NCBI RefSeq assembly: GCF_000196315.1
Contig: NC_014230.1
Span: forward strand, 744,001-808,000
Length of the DNA: 64,000 nucleotides
From: Croceibacter atlanticus HTCC2559
GTDB taxonomy: Bacteria; Bacteroidota; Bacteroidia; Flavobacteriales; Flavobacteriaceae
Reading direction: 5' to 3'
A program made the translations under genes and the position numbers. A model generated the notes under the pieces. It saw only the letters and a list, made by a program, of their open reading frames with translations. It was not told where the DNA came from and searched no databases. Shown one piece after another: positions 8,857 to 17,930 of the stretch; the first letter of the stretch is position 1; each line of letters begins with the position of its first letter.

Positions 8857-11800
8857 ATGAAAAACATTTACATCATTTTAATTCTTGTTGCTGCAACCTT
8901 AAAGATAAATGCTCAAGTAGTTTCAATTAATGACATTACATTAGGTGGAATCTCTACTAGTACTTTTCAAGAAACCCCTATAGATGCAGATGATAATTAC
9001 TCGTACTCACAAAGTATATATTTGCAATCTGAAATTAATGTTGCTGGGACAATTTCCAAAATTACATATTATACAGATGGTGTCTTAGAAAACTCAAATG
9101 ACATTACCGTTTATATGGCAGAAAAAACTGAAGATGTCTTTTCATCCAATGATGATTGGCTTCCGTTTAGTAGTCTTACTGAAGTTTTTTCTGGAACATA
9201 TGAGGTTTATGGTAATGAGGTTTCAATAATACTAGACACACCTTTTAACTACAGTAACACTTCTAACCTTGTTATAATTGTAGATGAGAATCAAGACGAT
9301 AGTGATAGCAATGATTTTATTACACATAACCTAGGTTTCTCTGAAGCAAATGGTAGAGTTTTACACTATGGGAATAACTTTACAAACCCAGACCCAATAT
9401 CTCCTCCAAGCGGTACAAGAGATTATTATAGACCAAATATAGAAATAGATTTTAATGAGATAACTTGTTTTCCTCCAAGTAACATTGCCATTGGCACCAT
9501 AGAGCCTACAGCAGTTACTATAAGCTGGGAATCTCCTGTAACTAACTGGGACTATGTTATCCAATTTGCAGGCTTAGGAAACCCAGATGCTGCAACACCA
9601 GTTGAAGCTTCTTCTTCCACAATTAACCCACAAGGTTTAACTAGCAATACAGCCTATGAGTTTTTTGTAAGATCAAGTTGTGATACAGATGATACAAGTG
9701 ATTGGATTGGCCCAATAAATTTTAGAACTGGTTGTGAAACTGTAAACGATTTTTCTGAATCTTTTGAAAGTTTACCAGATGAATTAGCTATCCCATATTG
9801 TTGGTCTGTAATTTCAACATCTACAGGTACAGAGGCATCTTACAAAGTAAATTCAAGCGCGTCTCAATCCTATTCTCCAGATAATTATTATGAAATTCAA
9901 ATTAATGAAGATGATGAGTTATTTGTTATTTCACCACAAAGTCTAACTATAGCAGATGGTACGAAAAGAATTGAGTTTGCTGCAAAAGTTAATTCTACCA
10001 CAAGTGGTGAAACTACTTTAAATGTAGGTCTTATGACAGACCCCAATAGCGAAACAACATTTGAAGCGCTGTCTTCATTTACACTAAACAGCTCATCAAA
10101 CAATAACAATAATTATACTTTATACTATGTAAACATACCTGAAAATATTAACGCAGATTATTTAGCATTTAACATAGAAACAACATCTACGTTTAATAAG
10201 ATTGTTAGTCTAGATGATATTGTGATTACATCGCAACCAAGCTGTTTTGAGGTATTAAACTTGGAAGCTAGTGAAATTACAGACACTTCATTTAACCTTA
10301 CACTGGAGGCAGATATACAACCACAAACTCAATGGGAATTGGTTGTTGTGCAAACAGACTTAAATTTTAATCCAGACCTAGAGACGCCTATTGTAGTGAA
10401 CACACTTACAACTCCTATTACAACAGATTCTGATGGAGGCTCTATTTTACCAAACAGTCCTTACAGAGTGTTTATAAGAGCTAATTGTGATGCTGCGGGA
10501 AGTGATGGCTCAGGATATAGTAGTTGGTTTGGTCCATATGATTTGAGAACAGATTGCGCTCCGTTAAACAATGGTTTTACAGAAACGTTTGAAAGCTATA
10601 GTAATGCAGATTTTCCTTTTTGTTGGTCTAAGAACATGACTTCAACAGGTTCTCCGTTAGTGCAAGTAAGCAGTTTTGCCAGTTATGCAAACTCAGGTAG
10701 TAATTCTTTAATAATGAATACTGGTAATGATCCTAATGCCAATATCTTATTAATACTGCCACAAAGTACAATTGCTAATGATGGTAATCATAGATTGGAA
10801 TATTATGCAAGAAAAACAAATGTTAATACAGATATTAACTTGATTGTTGGTACAATGAGTGATCCTTTAGACGCTAATACCTTTGAGGAAATTACAGCAG
10901 TACCTGTATTAACTGGAGGTACTTCTGGAGAAAATGTACAGTATTTTGTAAACTTACCTTTTAATGATAATGACTATGTTGTATTAAAGCATGAAGCTGG
11001 AGATGCTGCTAGTGTTGCTCTATATTTAGATGATGTTACAATTACAGAGCAACCAGATTGTACAGAAGTGTTTAATGTTACAGCGAATAATGTTACAGCT
11101 TCTTCTGTAAGCGTGAGTTGGGAGTTTATTGGAGACCAAACACAATGGGAGTATATTGTACAACCATTAAATACTGGAATTCCTGTTTCTGGACAAAGCA
11201 CGATGAGTAATACTTCAAATTCAGATTTTAGTATGTTAGATGCTAATACTAGCTATGAAATATATGTTAGGGCAAATTGTGATACAGATGGTTATAGTGA
11301 TTGGTCTGCTCCCATAACTTTTACAACACTTTGTGTAGGTGAGTCTGATAACTTTACACACAGTTTTGAGGGCTTTGAGAGCAATACACCTATTGAGCCT
11401 TGTTGGTCTAGTTTAATTACTCCTTTTTCTACAAGTCCTACAATAACGTATAGTAGTACACAAGCACAAGATGGTAGCTTAAGCGCAAGACTTTATAGCG
11501 GAAATTCCACAGATACTGATTTATTATTAATTAGTCCTCAACTATTAGGTTTAGATGCCACAAAACAAATTAGTTTTTATGTTTATGATAATGATATGGG
11601 TGCTTTAGAAGTTGGTACAATGACTAATAAAAATGATGCCACAACCTTTACACCATATCAGATTTTTACAGATGCAGATTTAACTGATGATGCTTGGGAA
11701 CAGAAGATTGTAACCTTTGAAGACTATACCGGTACAGATCAATATATTGCTTTTAGGTATGTTGCTGCTTCTACTTTTGACAATTTATTTATTGATAACT

Positions 11801-12069
11801 TTAGCTACGACACAAATCCAGTGTTAAGCACTTCAGAAAATAGTTTAAGTGACGTTAGCATATATCCTAACCCTGTAAAAAACGCGTTACATATAACTGG
11901 AGAGCATATATCCTCTATTACCATTTATACTATTAATGGTAAAAAAGTGTTTTCTAAACGTGAATCGCTTGAAACTATTAATATTACAAACCTAAATGCA
12001 GGTATATACTTTGTAGAGTTAAAAGACCAAGACGGAAAACGTATTATGAAAAAAGTAATAAAGCAGTAG
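8857..12069 (+). CDS. large secreted T9SS protein with fibronectin III and jelly-roll (choice-of-anchor J-like) repeats
   Basis: A 1070-residue exported protein. After the signal peptide (MKNIYIILILVAATLKINAQ) comes a unique domain to about 195, then three rounds of a two-part repeat. The first part is a fibronectin III domain starting at CFPPSNI (about 205), CFEVLNL and CTEVFNV, each ending near a phrase like YEFFVRSSCDT. The second part is a jelly-roll beginning with a Cys and a phrase of the type FSESFES ... PYCWS and ending LDDIVIT. From about 990 (SDVSIYPNPVKNALHI) follows the T9SS sorting domain ending in KKVIKQ. Adhesin or matrix protein is likely; no catalytic motif is seen. It shares the upstream spacer with the leftward T9SS gene. 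Confidence 0.88.
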   Translation: MKNIYIILILVAATLKINAQVVSINDITLGGISTSTFQETPIDADDNYSYSQSIYLQSEINVAGTISKITYYTDGVLENSNDITVYMAEKTEDVFSSNDDWLPFSSLTEVFSGTYEVYGNEVSIILDTPFNYSNTSNLVIIVDENQDDSDSNDFITHNLGFSEANGRVLHYGNNFTNPDPISPPSGTRDYYRPNIEIDFNEITCFPPSNIAIGTIEPTAVTISWESPVTNWDYVIQFAGLGNPDAATPVEASSSTINPQGLTSNTAYEFFVRSSCDTDDTSDWIGPINFRTGCETVNDFSESFESLPDELAIPYCWSVISTSTGTEASYKVNSSASQSYSPDNYYEIQINEDDELFVISPQSLTIADGTKRIEFAAKVNSTTSGETTLNVGLMTDPNSETTFEALSSFTLNSSSNNNNNYTLYYVNIPENINADYLAFNIETTSTFNKIVSLDDIVITSQPSCFEVLNLEASEITDTSFNLTLEADIQPQTQWELVVVQTDLNFNPDLETPIVVNTLTTPITTDSDGGSILPNSPYRVFIRANCDAAGSDGSGYSSWFGPYDLRTDCAPLNNGFTETFESYSNADFPFCWSKNMTSTGSPLVQVSSFASYANSGSNSLIMNTGNDPNANILLILPQSTIANDGNHRLEYYARKTNVNTDINLIVGTMSDPLDANTFEEITAVPVLTGGTSGENVQYFVNLPFNDNDYVVLKHEAGDAASVALYLDDVTITEQPDCTEVFNVTANNVTASSVSVSWEFIGDQTQWEYIVQPLNTGIPVSGQSTMSNTSNSDFSMLDANTSYEIYVRANCDTDGYSDWSAPITFTTLCVGESDNFTHSFEGFESNTPIEPCWSSLITPFSTSPTITYSSTQAQDGSLSARLYSGNSTDTDLLLISPQLLGLDATKQISFYVYDNDMGALEVGTMTNKNDATTFTPYQIFTDADLTDDAWEQKIVTFEDYTGTDQYIAFRYVAASTFDNLFIDNFSYDTNPVLSTSENSLSDVSIYPNPVKNALHITGEHISSITIYTINGKKVFSKRESLETINITNLNAGIYFVELKDQDGKRIMKKVIKQ

Positions 12070-12098
12070 TAAGATAGATTAACAACTATAATTAAAAA

Positions 12099-12124
12099 AG
12101 GCTCTCAATTATGAGAGCTTTTTT
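12099..12124. terminator. terminator between T9SS gene and response regulator
   Basis: GGCTCTCA, loop ATTA, TGAGAGCT followed by a run of T; A-run on the other side. Serves the rightward T9SS gene and can serve the leftward response regulator, whose stop is at 12124. Confidence 0.7.
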
Positions 12125-12828
12125 TATTGATCTTTAATTACAAACTCTAAACCAACACCTCTTACACTGTTAATACTAATATTCTTATCATCTTTAAAGT
12201 GTTTTCTAACTCTTGAAATAAAGACATCCATACTTCGGCCAGAAAAGAAGTTACTTTGCCCCCAAACATTGTCTAAAATATCATCTCGTGGTATAAGGCT
12301 ATTTTTATTTTTATAGAGATAAACAATTAACTGTGCTTCTTTTTCGGTAATCTTAAAAGTATGGTTTTCAATAGTTAACGAAAGATTTTTTACATCAAGC
12401 AAGTATTTTCCTATTTGTAAGGTTTCAAAGACCTCTTCTTCGATATTAATTGTTTGCTGCTGCTTTGTTCTTTTAATAATATTATTTATTCTTAAGATAA
12501 GCTCCTCTACCTCAAAGGGTTTAGAAATATAATCGTCTGCACCAATACTTAACCCTTTAATACGGTCTGGTTTGTTTTTTCGTGCTGTTAAGAATAAAAA
12601 AGGTGTTGCTGGAAATTTCTTGGAAATTTTCTTGGAAAGACTAAAGCCATCAAGCTTTGGCATCATTACATCTACAATACAAATGTCAAAAGAGTGCATT
12701 TTTAACAAATCGAAAGCTTCAACACCATCTTTAGCCCAAAATACTTCAAACTTATTAAGTTCTAAATACTGTTTTAGAGTCGTGCCAAAATCTATATCAT
12801 CATCTGCTAATAAGATTCTTTTTTCCAT
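12124..12828 (-). CDS. OmpR-family response regulator
   Basis: A 234-residue DNA-binding regulator. The receiver domain (4-118) has the acidic pocket Asp9-Asp10, phospho-acceptor Asp53 (IVDVMMPKLDG), Thr in FLTARK and Lys in ISKPF. The C-terminal winged helix (about 140-232) has the transcription-activation loop and the recognition helix GRSMDVFISRVRKHF. It is downstream of and overlaps the histidine kinase by 29 bases, so the two are translationally coupled. The pair resembles RprXY-type systems of Bacteroidota, but the signal and targets cannot be read. A TTAAC direct repeat in front of the kinase suggests autoregulation. Confidence 0.92.
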   Translation of the reverse strand: MEKRILLADDDIDFGTTLKQYLELNKFEVFWAKDGVEAFDLLKMHSFDICIVDVMMPKLDGFSLSKKISKKFPATPFLFLTARKNKPDRIKGLSIGADDYISKPFEVEELILRINNIIKRTKQQQTINIEEEVFETLQIGKYLLDVKNLSLTIENHTFKITEKEAQLIVYLYKNKNSLIPRDDILDNVWGQSNFFSGRSMDVFISRVRKHFKDDKNISINSVRGVGLEFVIKDQ

Positions 12829-14203
12829 TGCTTAAAGGAAGTTTTATAAAGAATGTAGAGCCTTCATTTTTCCGACTTTTAACATCCAACGTTCCTTTAT
12901 GAGCATTTATAATTTGTTTGCAATAATAAAGGCCTAAACCTAGACCCTTAAAATTGTGTGTGTTTTTCTCACTTACCCTAAAGAACTTACCAAAGATAAG
13001 TGTTTTATTTTTTTTAGAAATTCCTATTCCATTGTCTGAAATAGAAATAATATGTTCAAAATTTTCAATTTGATACGTTATTTTTATAACGCTTCCTTCA
13101 AATTTTACTGCATTGTTTAATATGTTGACAATTGCTGTGCTAAAGTAAAATTGATCTACACTTACCTCTTCTGAAACATCTGAAATAGATTTTATAAATT
13201 GAATATGCTTTGGCAGTGTTAATGCATAGTCTTCACTTAAATCTTTAAGAAAGCTTGAGAGGTTTACCTGCTCTTTATTAAGGTTTATATCATTATAACC
13301 AACGCTATTGTCTACTACTTGGTCTATAAGGTTTTGGAGTCTTTTATTTTGCCTATTAATGGTATCTATAGAGTCTTTTGCTATGTCTTTATTGTCTTTT
13401 GCAAACTTGTTAGTTAGCGTTTTTGTAGCAATAGATAGCGTTGCTAAAGGTGTTTTAAGCTCATGAGTGATATTATTTATAAAGTCTGTTTTTATGTCTG
13501 ATATACGCTTTAACTTTAAGAGGTTTCTTATAGAATATGTTACTAAAAGAATGATAAAGAGAAAGAGCAAAAACGCAACAAAAAACAGTAATAATAATCT
13601 CTTAAATATGATAGTATCCCAATTTAGGATCTTCATATAAATTGTTGCTCTATACTTTATATCCACAGTAGATTCTTGATTAAGCGTATTAGTATAGTCT
13701 TTATCAAAAGTCCAGTTCCAGGCATTAATAATTAAGCCTTCATCTGTGGGAAAATTTGTGCCTAATAAGAAAATAGGTTCATCTTTTCCATCTATTAAAA
13801 GATCTTCTGTTTCACCGTTTTCGGACAGCTGAATAGAGGTAGCAATTTTTTTAAACTGAATATTATCATCTAAGTTGTAATACTCTGCTCCTTTTTTAAA
13901 GTAGTCTAAAAACGTATCGTTTTTTAAGCTGGAAAACTTTTCCAAACTGTTTAGTAAGGAGTCTTTAGTTATTATTCCGTTTTTATATTCTGGAATTTTT
14001 TCTACAAATTCCATTCTATAATTCCAGGAAAGCGAATCTACATATGGTGTTTTTACTATACTGCCTATTTTAGTTCTAGACTCCACAGCATAGCTTTTCT
14101 TTCTTAAGTCATACGTATTGAAAATTAAATAGCCTTGCATTGTTGTTAAGGCTATTAGCGCAAGTATTGCACCTACTATTAGTAGTTTAGATTTAATTTT
14201 CAT
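12800..14203 (-). CDS. membrane sensor histidine kinase
   Basis: A 467-residue inner-membrane kinase. Two transmembrane segments (about 7-28 and 203-223) flank a periplasmic sensor region of some 170 residues without a recognised domain. Then comes the DHp domain with phospho-acceptor His247 (THELKTPLA) and the ATPase domain with N box (IVNILNNAVKF), G1 (DNGIGI), F box (FGKFFRV) and G2 (GLGLGLYYCK). There is no HAMP domain of clear form. It is the first gene of a two-gene operon with the response regulator. The upstream spacer has the repeat motif at 14254-14273, and a terminator plus a tRNA gene separate it from mce. Confidence 0.92.
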   Translation of the reverse strand: MKIKSKLLIVGAILALIALTTMQGYLIFNTYDLRKKSYAVESRTKIGSIVKTPYVDSLSWNYRMEFVEKIPEYKNGIITKDSLLNSLEKFSSLKNDTFLDYFKKGAEYYNLDDNIQFKKIATSIQLSENGETEDLLIDGKDEPIFLLGTNFPTDEGLIINAWNWTFDKDYTNTLNQESTVDIKYRATIYMKILNWDTIIFKRLLLLFFVAFLLFLFIILLVTYSIRNLLKLKRISDIKTDFINNITHELKTPLATLSIATKTLTNKFAKDNKDIAKDSIDTINRQNKRLQNLIDQVVDNSVGYNDINLNKEQVNLSSFLKDLSEDYALTLPKHIQFIKSISDVSEEVSVDQFYFSTAIVNILNNAVKFEGSVIKITYQIENFEHIISISDNGIGISKKNKTLIFGKFFRVSEKNTHNFKGLGLGLYYCKQIINAHKGTLDVKSRKNEGSTFFIKLPLSNGKKNLISR

Positions 14204-14253
14204 GAAGTTAAAACTAAGACAAAAATGTAAAACGAAAACTTTTTATATCTCTT

Positions 14254-14273
14254 GTTAACTTTACATTAACCGA
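14254..14273. promoter_or_regulatory. TTAAC direct-repeat motif upstream of the histidine kinase
   Basis: GTTAACTTTACATTAACCGA, 51-70 bases before the kinase start. It has TTAAC twice at 11-base period and shares 17 of 20 bases with 8758-8777. A possible autoregulatory site of the adjacent regulator; this is inference. Confidence 0.45.
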
Positions 14274-14291
14274 TTGGTATACATTAAAAAC

Positions 14292-14325
14292 AAAAAAAAG
14301 CCGCTATCAAATGATAACGGCTTTA
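14292..14325 (-). terminator. terminator of the CAU tRNA gene
   Basis: On the minus strand AAAGCCGTTATCA and TGATAGCGGCTTT pair with one mismatch around a two-base loop, followed by a run of eight T. It lies just 3' of the tRNA and before the kinase promoter. Confidence 0.7.
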
Positions 14326-14332
14326 GTTTCTG

Positions 14333-14406
14333 TGGTCCCACTTGGGCTCGAACCAAGGACCACCTGATTATGAGTCAGGTGCTCTAACCAACTGAGCTAT
14401 GGGACC
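14333..14406 (-). tRNA. tRNA with CAU anticodon (Met elongator or lysidine-type Ile2)
   Basis: A 74-base cloverleaf. Acceptor arms GGTCCCA and TGGGACC pair fully, D arm has AGCTCAGTTGGTTAGAGC, T arm GGTTCGAG. The anticodon loop is CTCATAA, anticodon CAT (14370-14372 in plus coordinates), inside the stem CCTGA/TCAGG. CCA is not encoded. CAU tRNAs can be Met or, after lysidine modification, Ile for AUA; sequence inspection alone does not settle this. No initiator-type C1:A72 mismatch, so it is not the initiator. Confidence 0.93.
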
Positions 14407-14435
14407 TTTTGACAAGTGTTTGCCAAAATAGAGCG

Positions 14436-14443
14436 CAAAAATA
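14436..14443 (-). promoter_or_regulatory. promoter -7 element of the CAU tRNA
   Basis: TATTTTTG on the minus strand fits the Bacteroidota -7 consensus TAnnTTTG and lies 30 bases before the tRNA 5' end. Confidence 0.55.
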
Positions 14444-14476
14444 ACACTTTGATAAATTTCAGGCAAGCTAAATGTA

Positions 14477-14884
14477 TCATTTCTTAATATCTTGACATAA
14501 TTCTACTAAAACACCGTTAGAAGATTTAGGGTGCAGAAACGCAATAAGCTTATTATCTGCGCCTTTTTTAGGAGTTTCATTTAATAATTTAAACCCTTCA
14601 TTTTTTAGTCGCTTCATTTCTTTTTCAATATCCTCGACAGCATATGCTATATGATGAATGCCTTCACCACGCTTTGCTATAAACTTAGCAATGGCACTAT
14701 CCTCATGCGTTGCGCCCAAAAGTTCTATCTTACTGTCTCCAACTTTAAAGAAGCTAGTAGTTACACCTTCACTTTCTACATCTTCTGCTTTGTAAGGAGC
14801 AACACCTAATAATGTTTCATATGTTTTATTAGCTTCTTCTAGGTTGCTTACAGCTATGCCTATATGTTCTATTTTAGTTAACAT
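14477..14884 (-). CDS. mce: methylmalonyl-CoA epimerase
   Basis: A 135-residue VOC-fold enzyme that interconverts (2S)- and (2R)-methylmalonyl-CoA, linking propionyl-CoA metabolism to succinyl-CoA. It has two beta-alpha-beta repeats. Metal ligands are visible as His7 (KIEHIGIAV), the Glu of KIELLG, a His in GEGIHHIAYAV and a C-terminal Glu (VELCQ). Length is normal for the family. The methylmalonyl-CoA mutase genes are not in the window. It stands alone, divergent from rbfA. Confidence 0.88.
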   Translation of the reverse strand: MLTKIEHIGIAVSNLEEANKTYETLLGVAPYKAEDVESEGVTTSFFKVGDSKIELLGATHEDSAIAKFIAKRGEGIHHIAYAVEDIEKEMKRLKNEGFKLLNETPKKGADNKLIAFLHPKSSNGVLVELCQDIKK

Positions 14885-14946
14885 AATTCAATTTTAATTG
14901 TGATTGGTTTACACGTTGTAAATCTAACTTAATGCGCTAAATATCG

Positions 14947-14954
14947 TATTTTTG
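14947..14954 (+). promoter_or_regulatory. promoter -7 element of rbfA, abutting the start codon
   Basis: TATTTTTG matches TAnnTTTG exactly and ends four bases before the rbfA ATG, which predicts a transcript with no or almost no 5' leader. Confidence 0.5.
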
Positions 14955-14958
14955 CACT

Positions 14959-15357
14959 ATGGAAACAAACAGACAAAAGAAAATAGCAGGCGTATTGCAG
15001 CGTGATTTGGCAGATGTTTTGCAAAGTGCTTTACGCGAAGCTGGCACTCAAGGAATCATTATTTCTGTGACTCAAGCAAAGGTAACTACAGACTTGTCTC
15101 AGGCAAAAGCCTATTTAAGTATATTTCCTTCAGATAAAGCAGAAACAGTAATTGCTGAAATAAATAAGTTGAAATATCAAATTAAGCATCAAATAGCGCT
15201 TAAAACAAAGAACCAATTACGCAGAATGCCTAACCTAGAGTTTTTTAACGATGATTCTTTAGATTATATCGCAGGAATAGAAGATGCTGTAAAAGGTAAA
15301 GAAAACCCAATTGAAAACAGAGATTTATTAGATAAACGCAAGAAAGCAGGTAATTGA
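14959..15357 (+). CDS. rbfA: 30S ribosome-binding factor A
   Basis: Cytoplasmic factor for late 16S rRNA processing and 30S assembly. The 132-residue protein has the KH-like RbfA fold: N-terminal helix RQKKIAGVLQRDLADVLQ, the strand ISVTQAKVTTDLSQAKAYLS and the conserved LRRMPNLEFFNDDSLDY. Its stop TGA overlaps the TTG start of the next gene (TTGA), giving translational coupling to the permease, a gene order common in Flavobacteriaceae. Confidence 0.92.
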   Translation: METNRQKKIAGVLQRDLADVLQSALREAGTQGIIISVTQAKVTTDLSQAKAYLSIFPSDKAETVIAEINKLKYQIKHQIALKTKNQLRRMPNLEFFNDDSLDYIAGIEDAVKGKENPIENRDLLDKRKKAGN

Positions 15358-16550
15358 ATTTTTCCTATTACATCGCTAAGCGGTATTTATTTACAAAAAG
15401 TAAAAACAATGCTATAAATATTATCTCATTAATAGCTACTATTGGTGTTTTTGCCGGTGCTTTAGCGTTATTTATTGTGCTATCAGGGTTTTCTGGGCTT
15501 AAAGATTTTAGCCTTTCATTTACTAATGAGTTTGATCCAGATTTAAAACTACTTCCAGAACAAGGCAAAACAATAGTTGTAGATAGCCTTTTGCAAGAAA
15601 AAATTTCTGAAGTTGAAGGAATAGTAGCATACTCTAAAGTGATAGAAGAACGTGTCTTTTTAGATTTTAGAGAAAAAAACCAGATGGCTTTTATTAAAGG
15701 TGTCGATGAGCGTTTTAAAAGTGTAAATGCTATTGATAGTTCTTTATTTTATGGCACTTGGCTAAGTGATAAACCTAGCCATGTTGTGCTTGGTAATGGT
15801 ATTTCGCAATCACTATCTCTTGGAACATATGATTATGGTAGCACATTAAGATTAATGGTGCCAAAGCCAGGAAAAGGACAAATTACAAATCCCACAGATG
15901 CTTTTAATGCTAAGCAAAGTGTGGTTTCTGACATTTATAGCATTAATGAGGAACTAGATAATAAGTATGTTTTTTCAAGCTTGGCATTTGCTCAAGAACT
16001 TCTGGAATTAGATGCAAATGAATTTTCTGCTCTCGAAATAAAACTAAGTCCCACAGCTAAAGAAGATGATGTAAGAGCATCTCTAAATAATTTATTTGAT
16101 AAGCCTATAAATATTAAAAATAGAATACAGCTTAATGATAAGCTTTATAAAATGCTCAATACAGAAAACCTTGCTGTATACCTCATTTTTACATTAGTGT
16201 TAATTATCGCCTTGTTTAATGTGATAGGCTCTATTATTATGGTTATTCTTGATAAGCAGGATAACATTAAAACACTATATAATGTAGGTGCAAGCGTTTC
16301 TCAGATAAAGAAGGTCTTCTTGTTACAAGGAACGTTAATGACGCTTTTAGGAGGCGTTTTAGGGCTCTTTGTAGGTGTATTAATTATTTATGCCCAACTA
16401 CAGTTTAATATGATCATGATTACTCCTAGCTTACCATATCCCGTAAGTCTTACCATAAAAAACATATTGATTGTTTTTGTGACAATTATGTCTCTTGGAA
16501 TCATGGCGAGCTATATAGCTTCGAGTAGAATACATAGAGCTTTAGCTTAA
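15354..16550 (+). CDS. FtsX-like ABC permease (LolC/E type)
   Basis: Inner-membrane subunit of a MacB/LolCDE-like ABC system, probably for lipoprotein release; the ATPase is not adjacent. The 398 residues show TM1 (about 22-45, IISLIATIGVFAGALALFIV), a large periplasmic domain (50-265), then three TM segments (about 272-297, 320-345, 365-390). The N-terminal NFSYYIAKRYLF is the signature of LolC/E proteins. The start is TTG at 15354, overlapping the rbfA stop. It ends in a 4-base overlap with the convergent DUF1311 gene, with no terminator between them. Confidence 0.88.
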   Translation: MNFSYYIAKRYLFTKSKNNAINIISLIATIGVFAGALALFIVLSGFSGLKDFSLSFTNEFDPDLKLLPEQGKTIVVDSLLQEKISEVEGIVAYSKVIEERVFLDFREKNQMAFIKGVDERFKSVNAIDSSLFYGTWLSDKPSHVVLGNGISQSLSLGTYDYGSTLRLMVPKPGKGQITNPTDAFNAKQSVVSDIYSINEELDNKYVFSSLAFAQELLELDANEFSALEIKLSPTAKEDDVRASLNNLFDKPINIKNRIQLNDKLYKMLNTENLAVYLIFTLVLIIALFNVIGSIIMVILDKQDNIKTLYNVGASVSQIKKVFLLQGTLMTLLGGVLGLFVGVLIIYAQLQFNMIMITPSLPYPVSLTIKNILIVFVTIMSLGIMASYIASSRIHRALA

Positions 16551-16921
16551 TTACAAGGCTCTGTTGTTGTGTCATTAAACCAGGTATTAAAATACTTAAT
16601 CCTATCTAATGTAAATTCAGTTAAAAACATGGATTCACAGATCCCATAGTTGTTATTTGAAGATCTGTTTACTTCAGAATTTGGAAATCTTGATTCTAAC
16701 TCAAAATTTCTAAACCCTAACCATAGTTCTTGAGATTGCTTTAAGCGTTTTGAAAATTCAGGATTTTCATTGTGACCCTTTAAAATAGAATTAAAGAGAC
16801 TTTTAAGTTCTTTATCTGATTGTAGGTATTCAGAATAAGCTACTTTTTCTAACTCTGCTTGGTTTTGGGAGTATGTAAGAGAGAAGAAACAAATAGATAC
16901 TACTAGTAATATATGTTTCAT
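16547..16921 (-). CDS. DUF1311 / LprI-like small exported protein
   Basis: A 124-residue exported protein with signal peptide (MKHILLVVSICFFSLTYSQ). The pattern of a Tyr-x-x-x-Asp-x-x-L motif followed by KRLKQSQELWLGFRNFE resembles the DUF1311 family, which includes lysozyme inhibitor LprI; the paired cysteines (CESMF ... EPC) also fit. Lysozyme inhibition is not shown. It ends overlapping the permease gene tail to tail and lies downstream of the DUF4837 gene (15-base gap), so they may be cotranscribed. Confidence 0.65.
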   Translation of the reverse strand: MKHILLVVSICFFSLTYSQNQAELEKVAYSEYLQSDKELKSLFNSILKGHNENPEFSKRLKQSQELWLGFRNFELESRFPNSEVNRSSNNNYGICESMFLTEFTLDRIKYFNTWFNDTTTEPCN

Positions 16922-16936
16922 AATCTTTGGTGGTTT

Positions 16937-17908
16937 TTAAAATCCTATTTTGGCTGATTTTAATATGGCCTCTAACTCAAACATATGATCTCGTTTAGGA
17001 GCCGATGGTGCAAAGGTAAAACCTTCTAGTACAATATACCTATTATTTGCCTTATCTTCAATAGTATAGTTAAGAAAAGGTCCTGCCATAAATGCATTTT
17101 TAACTTCCCATGTTCCTTTTGTTTCATAAGCAAACCTACCATCTATTTCACTTTCGAAAAGGTATGGTGCGTATGCAGCCTCAGTAATCATATAGCTGCC
17201 GTCTACAGGTCCAGGAATATGTGCTTGACCAATACTGTCTCTCATTTTAATTATACTAGAGATAACATTTGTATCTGCATTTATCTTTTGCATAGGTATT
17301 TCATATATCATAATATTCATACCTCCATTTTTAAGATCTTTACGAAGCCAGAAAAACTTATCGTCTTCTTTAGCATATCTGTATGCCGTTGGAAATTTTA
17401 AAGAAACACCTAATTTCTTCTTAATAACATCATCTGCCTTTAAGGATTTGTTAATCCTGCGTTGCTTCTCTTTTATTTCTGTTTGTTTAAACACTGCAAC
17501 TATATCTGCTCCTCTTTCATTAATTAATTTAGCAATTGAAGCCGCATCTGGCCCTTTAGCAATGACACCCGTTTGTGGCCTAGCAAATTGATTTCTTACA
17601 ATTTTTAAAGCTATGGAATCAGATTTTTCAACTTTTAGGTAGGTTCTGTTTTTTGTCACAAAACCGCTAAATGCCTTTGGTGGAATTTGATTCATGTTAA
17701 ATAAAGGCTCTTCTTGTGGTAAACCTTCAACGGTTGCTGCAAGGTTTGTTCTTATGGCATCTCCAACTTCACCTTTCCACAAATCATTTTCTACAATAAC
17801 AGAAAGGTTATTAATGTTTCCTGAAGAGGTTGTGAGTATAACCTTTTCGTCTTCACAAGAGGTAAACACTGTTGCTAGAACACTTAACAGTAGTACAAAT
17901 TTTTTCAT
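16937..17908 (-). CDS. DUF4837 family lipoprotein
   Basis: A 323-residue lipoprotein with lipobox TSC (Cys18) after a hydrophobic signal. It carries the Bacteroidota-specific DUF4837 domain: N-terminal GxxNxLxVVxxxxLWxGxxGD-like region, central LKFPTAYRYAKEDDKFFWLRK and C-terminal GTWEVKNAFMAGPFLNY. Function is unknown; envelope location is likely. It sits 22 bases downstream of the LysM transglycosylase gene in the same direction, so a shared role in cell-wall maintenance is possible. Confidence 0.8.
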   Translation of the reverse strand: MKKFVLLLSVLATVFTSCEDEKVILTTSSGNINNLSVIVENDLWKGEVGDAIRTNLAATVEGLPQEEPLFNMNQIPPKAFSGFVTKNRTYLKVEKSDSIALKIVRNQFARPQTGVIAKGPDAASIAKLINERGADIVAVFKQTEIKEKQRRINKSLKADDVIKKKLGVSLKFPTAYRYAKEDDKFFWLRKDLKNGGMNIMIYEIPMQKINADTNVISSIIKMRDSIGQAHIPGPVDGSYMITEAAYAPYLFESEIDGRFAYETKGTWEVKNAFMAGPFLNYTIEDKANNRYIVLEGFTFAPSAPKRDHMFELEAILKSAKIGF

Positions 17909-17930
17909 GATGTTGGTTTTGCGAACGCGC

